Source: an uncultured Lachnospiraceae bacterium (GTDB lineage Bacteria; Bacillota; Clostridia; Lachnospirales; Lachnospiraceae). Taken from it: a stretch of 64,000 nt of DNA. The position numbers and the translations under genes are program-made. Under the pieces are notes generated by a model, which was given only the letters and a program-made list of their open reading frames with translations, did not search any database and was not told the origin of the DNA. Below are positions 8,600 through 16,416 of the stretch, piece by piece. The stretch is from the NCBI GenBank assembly GCA_900315945.1, contig ONAZ01000013.1, forward strand, positions 1 through 64,000. The letters run 5' to 3'. Each line of letters starts with the position of its first letter. Within the stretch, counting starts at the first letter, position 1.

Positions 8600-9718
8600 A
8601 TGGTTAAGAACCAGGATAATGCTGAAAGAATTAGTTTTTTTGACATAGATAAGTTGTCAAAAAAATACATGAAGGATAACGAAGCGGAAGTTACAAGTAA
8701 TAATCAGCGAATGCTGAAGACAATTTCTGTTATTTATTTTGTTGTAATTATCTGTTACAACATTATTGTGCCTATTTTTTTTAATGAGTGGGGAGTAAGC
8801 TATATATATCAGATAGCGTTAATAGTACATATTGTTATACTTGCACTTGTTTTGCTTAGGTATCGTAAAGGTTTGAGAAGTAAAAGAGAAGTGCAGATTG
8901 TATGTGCTGCATTTCAGTTATACGTAATGGCTTTTCTAGTTATTGTTAGCTTGGTACCTTTTGATAATGGGCAACCTGCAGTATACTTTGCACCTATTGC
9001 TATGGGATTTGCCGTAGTATTTATCTATAGTTTTAAAACGGCTGTTGTGTTAGGAATTGTTGAATGCGCAAGCCTTATAATTACAACGATGATTTTTAAA
9101 TCAGATGTTTTGTTTATTAATGGCTTTTCAACTATTTTATCTCTTGTTATTGTTATATATGTTGTATATGTAGTATATGCTAATAGAGCTAGAGAAAGTA
9201 AGCACAGGAAGAAACTTCGTAAGATGGGACAGACTGATAAGCTTACGAATATATACAATCGTGCTGCAACAGAGATGATGTCACAAGAGTATATTCAAGA
9301 GAATAGGGATACGAAATATGCTCTTATGATTATAGATATCGATGAATTTAAGTCAGTTAACGATACATATGGTCACCAGACTGGAGATAAAGTTATTCAA
9401 AGTGTTGCGAAGATTATTGAGGAAGCAGCAGGAACTCGTAATATTGCTGGTCGTATGGGTGGCGATGAATTTATGATTTTCATAAAAGGTTGGAATACCG
9501 AAGATGATATCAAAGAAATTGCTGCACAGATTCTAAGAAATGCCCAGAAAATTGAGATGCCTGATGATAGAGTTAGTGTATCATGTTCTATAGGTGTATG
9601 TGCACTAAAAGAAGACGAATGGATGGAATATGATGATATGTTCTCATGCGCTGATAAGGCACTTTATTATATTAAAGAAAATGGAAAGAATTGTTGTGCT
9701 TTTTATTCAAAAGAGTAG
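8600..9718 (+). CDS. Membrane-bound GGDEF diguanylate cyclase
   Basis: The 372-residue protein has about six hydrophobic segments in residues 35-200, like 7TM/MASE-type sensors. The C-terminal GGDEF domain begins near residue 205. The active-site motif is intact (MGGDEF), so synthesis of c-di-GMP from GTP is plausible. The RxxD inhibitory site five residues upstream is absent, so product feedback is unlikely. Start choice is uncertain: ATG 8600 has GGAG six bases upstream, while ATG 8588 follows a G-run by two bases. A terminator follows. Confidence 0.9.
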   Translation: MVKNQDNAERISFFDIDKLSKKYMKDNEAEVTSNNQRMLKTISVIYFVVIICYNIIVPIFFNEWGVSYIYQIALIVHIVILALVLLRYRKGLRSKREVQIVCAAFQLYVMAFLVIVSLVPFDNGQPAVYFAPIAMGFAVVFIYSFKTAVVLGIVECASLIITTMIFKSDVLFINGFSTILSLVIVIYVVYVVYANRARESKHRKKLRKMGQTDKLTNIYNRAATEMMSQEYIQENRDTKYALMIIDIDEFKSVNDTYGHQTGDKVIQSVAKIIEEAAGTRNIAGRMGGDEFMIFIKGWNTEDDIKEIAAQILRNAQKIEMPDDRVSVSCSIGVCALKEDEWMEYDDMFSCADKALYYIKENGKNCCAFYSKE

Positions 9719-9730
9719 AATTCATTAATA

Positions 9731-9788
9731 AAAGCCTCAGTTGTAGATGCTACCTAATTAGGTAGGTATCTGCTACTGAGGCTTTTTT
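9731..9788. terminator. Bidirectional terminator between GGDEF gene and tRNA-Leu
   Basis: AAAGCCTCAGT (from 9731) pairs with ACTGAGGCTTTTTT (ending at 9788). A nested TACCTAATTAGGTA palindrome lies inside. A-rich and T-rich flanks let it serve the rightward GGDEF gene and the leftward tRNA. Confidence 0.85.
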
Positions 9789-9802
9789 AAAAAAACAACA
9801 AC

Positions 9803-9887
9803 TGCGGAAGATGGGACTTGAACCCACACGAGCTTAGCGCTCACAAGATCCTTAGTCTTGCTCGTCTGCCAGTTCCGACACTTCCGC
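9803..9887 (-). tRNA. tRNA-Leu, anticodon AAG
   Basis: Read on the minus strand, the 85-base sequence folds as a class II tRNA. The acceptor is GCGGAAG/CTTCCGC with discriminator A. A 5-bp anticodon stem (CAAGA/TCTTG) holds the loop CTAAGGA, and there is a long variable arm and a T-arm with loop TTCAAGT. Loop positions 34-36 read AAG, which would become IAG and decode CUU/CUC leucine codons. The terminal CCA is not encoded. Confidence 0.93.
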
Positions 9888-9906
9888 ATATTTTGTCAAC
9901 GATGAT

Positions 9907-9935
9907 ATATTATCAAAGTAGGATGATAATGTCAA
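9907..9935 (-). promoter_or_regulatory. Promoter of tRNA-Leu
   Basis: On the minus strand a perfect TTGACA (9935-9930) is followed after 17 bases by TAATAT (9912-9907). This places the start near 9900, just ahead of the tRNA 5' end at 9887. Confidence 0.85.
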
Positions 9936-9992
9936 ATGTTTTGTGGAAATATTATAATGAAAGCGATATGCTTCTTGTTATTGTTATTTTTT

Positions 9993-10022
9993 TTGTGAAA
10001 TCTATAGAAATAGTGTTATAAT
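9993..10022 (+). promoter_or_regulatory. Promoter of the DnaA-IV-like membrane protein
   Basis: TTGTGA (9993-9998) and TATAAT (10017-10022) are spaced by 18 bases. An upstream in-frame ATG at 10021 overlaps this -10 box. That favours the ATG at 10078 as the real start. Confidence 0.7.
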
Positions 10023-10077
10023 GATACTTAGTGATAGTAATATGAAAAAGATTCTTAATAATAAGGGGGCTAGATAC

Positions 10078-10764
10078 ATGAAGAATTTGTTTAAAGCTAT
10101 AATGGCGGTGGCAGCAGCAGGTGCAGCTGTGGTTGCAGGTAAGTTGTGCTATGACTTTTTTGTAAAAAAGAATGATGGAATGGATGACGATTTCTTTGAT
10201 GATTTAGAGGATGATTTCTCGGATGTTGTTTTTGAGGATGAATTCTTTAATTTTGATCTTGAACCGGAGAAAGAGACGGAAACTAAGTCAGAGTCAGTTA
10301 AGGTTGTTAAGGTCAATCCTGCTAAACCAGCAACAGATACAAAGGCTGATGAGAAGAAGGAAGAACCTAAGAAAGCGGCTCCTAAGGCTACAGTTAAGAA
10401 GCCAGTAGCAAAGAAGGCAGCTGCTAAAAAGACTAATACTAAGAAAGCTCAGTCACTTACATGTCAGGATGTAATTGATTGTACATCTAATGTGCTTGGC
10501 GTATCTGCAGAGGATATTCTTTCTAAGTCAAGAAAAGCTGATGTTGCTAATGCTAGACGTGTTGCAATATATGTTTGCTCAACTGAACTTAAGGTTACAA
10601 ATGCTACTATTTGTGAAGAATTTGGTGGCATAGGTGCTACATCTGTTACTAATGCTAAGAAGAACATTAGTGATAAGATTAAAGAAGATCCGGACACTAA
10701 AGCAGATATTGAAGATATAGTTGATGAATTAAAGAGATTAGAAGAGTCGTTTAATAAGAAATAA
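10078..10764 (+). CDS. Membrane-anchored acidic/lysine-rich protein with DnaA domain-IV-like DNA-binding fold
   Basis: This 228-residue protein has an unusual layout. Residues 3-25 form a hydrophobic anchor. Residues 30-70 are strongly acidic (DDDFFDDLEDDF). Residues 75-124 are lysine/alanine/proline-rich, like histone H1 tails. Residues 127-200 resemble DnaA domain IV: a V-D-C-x-S-x-x-LGVS start, the basic-loop-like SKSRKADVANARRVAIY, and EEFGGIGATSV at the place of DnaA's FGGRDHTTV signature. The AAA+ module is absent, and the base-reading Asp-His-Thr are replaced by Gly-Ala-Thr. A role in tethering DNA to the membrane is my inference. AAGGGGG precedes the ATG; the next gene starts 2 bases after the stop. 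Confidence 0.75.
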   Translation: MKNLFKAIMAVAAAGAAVVAGKLCYDFFVKKNDGMDDDFFDDLEDDFSDVVFEDEFFNFDLEPEKETETKSESVKVVKVNPAKPATDTKADEKKEEPKKAAPKATVKKPVAKKAAAKKTNTKKAQSLTCQDVIDCTSNVLGVSAEDILSKSRKADVANARRVAIYVCSTELKVTNATICEEFGGIGATSVTNAKKNISDKIKEDPDTKADIEDIVDELKRLEESFNKK

Positions 10765-10765
10765 T

Positions 10766-11485
10766 ATGTTAATAGAAAGTTATGCATTAAAGAATATTTT
10801 TACAACGGTACTAATAACGGGAACGATTACCTTGGTAATCGTTCTTCTTTTGATGCTTGTTAGAAAGATATTTGACATAGGAGATGAGCTCTTTAGAAAA
10901 CTAATGCATTTGACGGCAATATTAATTACGCCTCTTTGTCTTTATTTTGCAATAGACTTTTATATAGCTATGCTGTGCTTATTCATATATGCAATAGGTG
11001 GAGCTATAGGTCTAAGACTAATTGAAAAGGTTAAATCCTATTCCAGCTTTTTTGTTGAAAGAGAAAAGCATGAGATAAGAAAAAGCTTTGTGTCCTATTG
11101 TAATATACAGGCTTGTCTAATTCTAGTATGTGGTGTCTACGGAGATATAGGTATTATTTACATTGAATTAATGGTATGGGCTCTTGGTGATACAGTTGCT
11201 GCTTTATGTGGTAAGAAATGGGGCAAGAAGCATTTTGAATGGAGGTTTGCCGATAGAAATAAGACTTATGTTGGAAGTATTTCCATGTTAATTGTCGTAT
11301 TTATTATTTCTTTTATTGCACTATTAATAATGTATGATTATTCTGTTTTAAGGGTAATATGTCAATCTGGAATAATTGCAGTTATGGCAACTATGGCAGA
11401 ACTTCTTTCTAAGAAGGGCAGAGATACAATAACTATTCCTGTTATTGTATCTCTTGTATGTTTGATTTTCGATATGTTTTTCTAA
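10766..11485 (+). CDS. CTP-dependent diacylglycerol/polyprenol (dolichol/phytol) kinase-like protein
   Basis: This integral membrane protein of 239 residues has about six or seven hydrophobic helices. The motif WALGDTVAALCGKKWG and the downstream KTYVGSISM match the phosphatidate cytidylyltransferase/SEC59/DGK1 superfamily. In that family the Gly-Asp and the K-T-x-x-G-S elements bind CTP and lipid. It probably phosphorylates an isoprenoid or diacylglycerol at the membrane; the exact substrate is unknown. It sits in an apparent operon with the DnaA-IV-like protein, with only 1 base between them, and has no strong ribosome site. Translational coupling is likely. Confidence 0.75.
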   Translation: MLIESYALKNIFTTVLITGTITLVIVLLLMLVRKIFDIGDELFRKLMHLTAILITPLCLYFAIDFYIAMLCLFIYAIGGAIGLRLIEKVKSYSSFFVEREKHEIRKSFVSYCNIQACLILVCGVYGDIGIIYIELMVWALGDTVAALCGKKWGKKHFEWRFADRNKTYVGSISMLIVVFIISFIALLIMYDYSVLRVICQSGIIAVMATMAELLSKKGRDTITIPVIVSLVCLIFDMFF

Positions 11486-11584
11486 GATCTCACTTTAATA
11501 AATAAATCACACATTCTGTGTAATAATTCTCTGATTATATATTATTCACAAAAACTACATATTCTTTTTGTCTATATAGTCTTA

Positions 11585-11613
11585 TTGTAACCCACGTAAA
11601 CTGATGTTAAAAT
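11585..11613 (+). promoter_or_regulatory. Promoter of the TetR-GH2 operon
   Basis: TTGTAA (11585-11590) and TAAAAT (11608-11613) are spaced by exactly 17 bases. The predicted start near 11620 abuts the palindrome at 11625-11645. Confidence 0.7.
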
Positions 11614-11624
11614 GGAAGAAACTG

Positions 11625-11645
11625 AGGAAACGAAAATCGTTTCCT
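11625..11645 (+). promoter_or_regulatory. Palindromic operator, probable autoregulatory TetR site
   Basis: A perfect 21-bp palindrome has 9-bp arms (AGGAAACGA/TCGTTTCCT) around AAA. It covers the first transcribed bases of the TetR gene. Its GAAAC half-site also appears in an inverted repeat over the symporter promoter (16317-16342), although the spacing differs. Confidence 0.7.
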
Positions 11646-11686
11646 AAATATTGTTCCTTTTGGACACTAAGGGGAGGTAGAGAATT

Positions 11687-12253
11687 ATGTCAGAAAATAA
11701 GGCTAGGATTTTAGAAGGGGCCTTGAATGTTTATAAGACTAAAGGCGTAAAGTTCACAATGGACGACTTGGCAGCAGAACTAGGCATGAGCAAGAAGACG
11801 ATTTATACTGTATTTCCTGATAAAGGTACTTTGCTTTATGAAGTTGTTGATTATACCTTTGATTCTATAAAAGAGACGCAGGATAGTGTATTAAGTAATC
11901 CTAATTTATCATTGGTTGATAAGCTAAAAACTATTCTTGGTGTGCTACCTGATGCTTATGTTGGTGTTGATTTTACGCAGTTATATGTTCTTAAGGGTAA
12001 ATATCCTAAAGCATATATGAGATTACAGGAACGTCTTGAGAGTGGCTGGGAACAGACACTAGCATTAATGGACGAGGGCGTTAAGCAAGGCGTATTAAGA
12101 GATTTTAATCGCGTAATATTCCAGATTGCTCATGAAGCCGCACTAGAAAGATTTCTTATGGGAGACGAGTTACAGAAGAACAAGATTTCCTATGAAGATG
12201 CATTGAAAGAATTAGTTAATATACTAACTGATGGAATAATTGTTAGAGATTAG
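11687..12253 (+). CDS. TetR/AcrR family transcriptional regulator
   Basis: The 188-residue protein has an N-terminal helix-turn-helix near residues 25-47 (FTMDDLAAELGMSKKTIYTVF), the TetR signature. A helical ligand-binding C-terminus of low conservation follows. GGGAGG precedes the ATG. A 21-bp palindrome lies in its leader and the GH2 gene starts 10 bases after its stop. I therefore infer that it represses the sugar locus and itself, releasing on a glycoside or metabolite. The arrangement recalls uidR-uidA-uidB, but the neighbours here are beta-galactosidase-like. Confidence 0.88.
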   Translation: MSENKARILEGALNVYKTKGVKFTMDDLAAELGMSKKTIYTVFPDKGTLLYEVVDYTFDSIKETQDSVLSNPNLSLVDKLKTILGVLPDAYVGVDFTQLYVLKGKYPKAYMRLQERLESGWEQTLALMDEGVKQGVLRDFNRVIFQIAHEAALERFLMGDELQKNKISYEDALKELVNILTDGIIVRD

Positions 12254-12263
12254 GGGTGATAAT

Positions 12264-14702
12264 ATGAGTAGAATTTATTTGGATAAAAAATGGCTTTTTT
12301 CTGAAACATTTAAAGAGGAATACATAGCATCTGCAATAACAGATGGAGAAGTGGTAAATGTTCCTCATACAGTGAAAGAAACTTCTTTTAATTATTTTGA
12401 TGAGCATGACTATCAAATGATTAGCTGTTATCAGAAGAATATTAAGTATGACAAGGCATGGGCAGGAAAAGATTTGTATCTTGTCTTTGAAGCTGTTGGT
12501 CATCAGGCAGATGTATACATTAATGGTGAGCACAAGAAGTGCCACAAGAATGGTTATAACGCATTTTCAATAGATGTAACCAATCTATTATCAGAAGGGG
12601 ACAATCTTGTAACTGTAAAATGTAACTCAAACGAGAATATCAATCAACCACCTTTTGGATATGTTATTGATTACATGACTTATGGTGGAATTTACAGAGA
12701 TGTGTATCTGGAGGTAAAGGAGCCTGTTCATATTATAAGTTGCTTCTATCAACCATCTCCACTTGCTCCTAATACTAATAAGAAGAGCAGAAGAGAGATT
12801 GAGAAACTAACTGTAGCTGGAACTCTTAAGACAGAATACAAAGTGTCAGAAGAAGCAAAGGACGCAATTAAGAAGAATGAAGTTGTGGTAAGACAGTATC
12901 TGAATGATAAGCCTATATTGGAGCTTCCTCTTGACTCACAACTAGAGACTACAGTTCCTCTATCTGAAGTGAAATTATGGGATGTTGAGAGCCCTACATT
13001 GTATAATGTCAAGACAGAACTTGTATATAATGGAAATGTTGTTGATGTTAATGAAGAGACAATTGGATTTAGAGATATTGCATTTAAATCAGAAGGATTC
13101 TTCCTTAATGGAAGAAGGCTTATTATAAGAGGACTTAATCGTCATCAGAGTTATCCTTATGTTGGATATGCAATGCCTGAGTCAATGCAGAGAGAAGATG
13201 CGAAGATTCTAAAAAATGAACTTGGTGTTAATACAGTAAGGACATCTCACTATTCGCAATCTAGATACTTTATGGACGAGTGCGATAAGCTAGGACTTCT
13301 TGTTGTAACAGAATTTCCGGGATGGCAACATATCGGGGATGCAGATTGGAAGCATATCGCATGTAAGAATGTTAAAGAAATGATTAAAGAATTCAGAAAT
13401 CATCCATCAATTATTCTTTGGGGTGTTCGCATTAACGAATCTCAGGATGATGAGGAATTCTATAAGAGGACGAATAAAATAGCACATCACTATGACCCTA
13501 CACGTCCTACTGGCGGTACAAAAGCTGGTGAGAAGATGCAGACTTTTGAAGATGTATATGCATATAATGATTTTATTCATAGTGGTGCTAATGAAGGATG
13601 TCATAAGAAGAAGGATGTTGTTCCAAAGGATAAGCCAGATATGCCTTATCTTGTGACAGAATATAATGGACATATGTTCCCAACTAAGAATTTCGATACT
13701 GAAGAACACAGAAGAGATCATATGCTTCGTCATGCAAGAGTAATGAATGATACATACGGAGAACCAGGTCTTGCAGGTTCAATTGGATGGTGTATGTTCG
13801 ACTACAATACTCATAAAGATTTCGGTTCAGGTGATAGAATTTGTTATCATGGCGTATGCGATATGTTCAGAAATCTTAAGATGGCAGCTTCAGTATATGC
13901 ATCTGAGTCAGACGATATTGATGTTCTAGAACTTGCTTCAACAATGGATGTGGGAGAACATCCTGCATGTAATAGAGGTAGAACATATATCTTAAGTAAT
14001 ATGGATTCTGTCAAGATGTATAAGAATGATAAATTGCTTAAAGAATATAAATCAAGTGATTCAGAATATACTAATCTTAAGCATGGTCCAATTCTTATGG
14101 ATGCCTTCGTAGTATTAGAGGATATTATTAAAGGCGAAGGATATTCTAAGGATCAGGCAATGGCAGTTATGAAAGTGTTAGATTATGCTGCATTAAATGG
14201 ATGGGATGATTTAATCAATTTCAAATTCGCTAAACTTGCAGCACCTCTTGTACTCAAATATCATATGGATCCAGGATATGCAATTCCTTTATTCCAGAGA
14301 TATGTTGGCGACTGGGGCGGCGAATCTGCTGAATACAAGCTTGAAGGTTACAAGAATGGAAAGCTTGTTAAGACACAGATCGTTGGAACTGTTAAAGAAG
14401 TTGGCTTAGAAACTAAGGTGTCTAGTAACTTACTAGTTGAAGATATTACTTATGATGTTGCAGAAGTAAGAATTAAAGCTGTAGATCAATATGGTAATCT
14501 CGTACCTTTCTTCCAGGAATCAGTAGTTGCACTTGTGGAAGGACCAATTGAATTAATAGGGCCAGAGATAATTCCACTTCGTGGAGGAATGTGCGGTCTC
14601 TATGTTAAGACTAAGGGTGAAGGCGGAAAGGCTAAAGTAACACTTAAAGCTAACAATATTAATAAGCCTGTCACAATTGATTTTGAAGTTGTTAAGAAAT
14701 AA
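12264..14702 (+). CDS. Glycoside hydrolase family 2, beta-galactosidase type
   Basis: This 812-residue cytoplasmic enzyme (no signal peptide) has GH2 order. Residues 1-150 form a jelly-roll sugar-binding domain, 150-275 an Ig-like domain and 275-560 a TIM barrel, with accessory C-terminal domains after that. The acid/base is Glu392 in WGVRINES and the nucleophile is Glu466 in TEYNGHMFPT. The FDYNTHKDFGSGDRICYHG stretch is typical of beta-galactosidase-like GH2 members with a DUF4982-type tail. The start at 12264 follows AGGGGTGAT, which overlaps the regulator's stop. It probably hydrolyses an oligosaccharide imported by the GPH symporter at 16417; beta-galactoside specificity is likely but unproven. 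Confidence 0.92.
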   Translation: MSRIYLDKKWLFSETFKEEYIASAITDGEVVNVPHTVKETSFNYFDEHDYQMISCYQKNIKYDKAWAGKDLYLVFEAVGHQADVYINGEHKKCHKNGYNAFSIDVTNLLSEGDNLVTVKCNSNENINQPPFGYVIDYMTYGGIYRDVYLEVKEPVHIISCFYQPSPLAPNTNKKSRREIEKLTVAGTLKTEYKVSEEAKDAIKKNEVVVRQYLNDKPILELPLDSQLETTVPLSEVKLWDVESPTLYNVKTELVYNGNVVDVNEETIGFRDIAFKSEGFFLNGRRLIIRGLNRHQSYPYVGYAMPESMQREDAKILKNELGVNTVRTSHYSQSRYFMDECDKLGLLVVTEFPGWQHIGDADWKHIACKNVKEMIKEFRNHPSIILWGVRINESQDDEEFYKRTNKIAHHYDPTRPTGGTKAGEKMQTFEDVYAYNDFIHSGANEGCHKKKDVVPKDKPDMPYLVTEYNGHMFPTKNFDTEEHRRDHMLRHARVMNDTYGEPGLAGSIGWCMFDYNTHKDFGSGDRICYHGVCDMFRNLKMAASVYASESDDIDVLELASTMDVGEHPACNRGRTYILSNMDSVKMYKNDKLLKEYKSSDSEYTNLKHGPILMDAFVVLEDIIKGEGYSKDQAMAVMKVLDYAALNGWDDLINFKFAKLAAPLVLKYHMDPGYAIPLFQRYVGDWGGESAEYKLEGYKNGKLVKTQIVGTVKEVGLETKVSSNLLVEDITYDVAEVRIKAVDQYGNLVPFFQESVVALVEGPIELIGPEIIPLRGGMCGLYVKTKGEGGKAKVTLKANNINKPVTIDFEVVKK

Positions 14703-14758
14703 GGTTATAAGATAAAACGTATCTTTAACATATATTTATCTAGTAAAGGGGAATGAAT

Positions 14759-16255
14759 ATGGATAGAGCAAAAGTAATATTTGGAAATGTTATGCCTAAT
14801 AAAACATATAAGAAGGCATGCAATGGTAAGAGAAAAAATGCTAAGAAATGGAATTATGATGAGAATAAATCATATCCAACTGTAATTCAGAAGAATCCAT
14901 ATATTGGTGATTCACTTGATGTTGACAATATTCTTGTTGGAGAACTTGAGACAAATAATCATTTTAATCCAGAGGATACAACAACAACAGAATTTGACAC
15001 AGATAAAGGTGTTATTGTTGGTAATATTAGAATGGGATTTGGCCATTATAGAATTTCAATGGCTATGGCAAGTTGTGCTAAAGCACTTGGATATAAGCCT
15101 TATTGGATGGATCTTAATTCTTATAAGGAGACACCATGTACTAAGATAATAGCAGCTTCTAATGAACTTTATTCTCTTGGTTCACGTTGGTCTAAGAATC
15201 CTATATTTAATAAACTTGTATGGGAACCTGTTAACTATGAGACATTCCGTCAATTATCATATAACTGTGCTGATTTAAAGAATGCAGAGATCATGGCACA
15301 GGTATATAAGAATGTACCAAAGGATATACCTGTAATTGGTACTCATGCTTGGCCTGCTCAAGCTGCAGTTAGTGCTGGAATGAAGCATGTAGTAAATGCT
15401 ATTCCTGATAACTGGCCAATGGCTTTACATTTCTCAGAGGGTGCAGTTCATGCTATTCAGTGTAAGAACGCTTACATGGGATATAGAATCTGTAATGGAA
15501 TGCAGAAGGAAAAGGTTTGTAATCCAATGCCTAATGATTCACTTGTATATACAGGTCACTATATTGATCATGAACTTGTATCTAACATTGAATCAGATTG
15601 TGATGCTAGAATGGCAAGAAAAGCTAATGGTAAAGCAACAAGATACTTACTTACAATTGGTGGAGCAGGAGCACAGAGAGAATTGTTCGCACCAATTATT
15701 AAGCACTTAATGCCTGAGATAAAAGAAGGAAAGGCTGTTGTATATCTTAACATCGGTGATTACAACGAAGTATGGGATTGGATGAAAAATGAGATCCAAG
15801 GAATTGCAGACGTTGCAACAGAGCACATGGATAACTGGTCTGAGACAGAGAAGTTCTGTGAAAGCGCATTAGATCCTAATACTGATGTTCAAGGTGTTCA
15901 TGTATTTTGGCACAAGAATATATTTGAAGCAGTTTATGCAACTAACCTTCTTATGAGAAGCAGTGATGTTCTTGTAACAAAACCTTCTGAATTAGCATTT
16001 TACCCAATTCCTAAGCTATTTATTAGAAGAGTTGGTAAGCATGAGATGTGGGGCGCTATTCATTCTGCTGAAGTAGGTGATGGAACACTTGAGTGTCGTG
16101 ACGTTCCACATATCTTACAGATGGTTGATATGTTCCAGAAGGATGATCATCTTCTTGGTGAAATGTGTGAATCAATTAAAGAAAACAAGAAAGTTGGCTT
16201 GTATGATGGAGCTTACAAGGTTGTTGAGATAGCAATGGGTCTTAAGAACAAATAA
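14759..16255 (+). CDS. Unknown protein with glycosyltransferase-B-like features
   Basis: I cannot name this 498-residue soluble protein with confidence. GVIVGNIRMGFGHYRISMAMA (near residue 85) resembles the glycine-rich GGGHxxxA element of monogalactosyldiacylglycerol-synthase-like GT-B enzymes. LTIGGAGAQRE (near 300) and the region before TKPSELAFYP (near 410) also fit a second Rossmann half. It lies between the GH2 enzyme and the symporter, so a role in using or modifying the imported glycoside is inferred. AAAGGGG favours the ATG at 14759 over one 6 bases upstream. Confidence 0.65.
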   Translation: MDRAKVIFGNVMPNKTYKKACNGKRKNAKKWNYDENKSYPTVIQKNPYIGDSLDVDNILVGELETNNHFNPEDTTTTEFDTDKGVIVGNIRMGFGHYRISMAMASCAKALGYKPYWMDLNSYKETPCTKIIAASNELYSLGSRWSKNPIFNKLVWEPVNYETFRQLSYNCADLKNAEIMAQVYKNVPKDIPVIGTHAWPAQAAVSAGMKHVVNAIPDNWPMALHFSEGAVHAIQCKNAYMGYRICNGMQKEKVCNPMPNDSLVYTGHYIDHELVSNIESDCDARMARKANGKATRYLLTIGGAGAQRELFAPIIKHLMPEIKEGKAVVYLNIGDYNEVWDWMKNEIQGIADVATEHMDNWSETEKFCESALDPNTDVQGVHVFWHKNIFEAVYATNLLMRSSDVLVTKPSELAFYPIPKLFIRRVGKHEMWGAIHSAEVGDGTLECRDVPHILQMVDMFQKDDHLLGEMCESIKENKKVGLYDGAYKVVEIAMGLKNK

Positions 16256-16316
16256 ATCATTGTGAAAAATACACTAAAACTATGTGTACAATTTGTGAAC
16301 AACCCCAAAAATGTTG

Positions 16317-16351
16317 GAAACTATTGTATCAAAAATAGTTTCGTGTATAAT
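16317..16351 (+). promoter_or_regulatory. Promoter with overlapping inverted repeat upstream of the GPH symporter
   Basis: TTGTAT (16324-16329) and TATAAT (16346-16351) are spaced 16 bases apart. GAAACTATT (16317-16325) and its complement AATAGTTTC (16334-16342) flank the -35 element. Shared GAAAC/GTTTC half-sites suggest the same TetR regulator as at 11625. A second hairpin (GTAAAGAC/GTCTTTAC) lies in the leader near 16363-16389. Confidence 0.6.
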
Positions 16352-16416
16352 GATAAGTAGACGTAAAGACTGCAAGGTTTTGTCTTTACAATATTATTAA
16401 GAAATGGAGAAATGAG

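Noticed and set aside
9818..10021. Open frame of 67 codons on the + strand
   Set aside because: It runs antisense through tRNA-Leu and its promoter and has no ribosome site.
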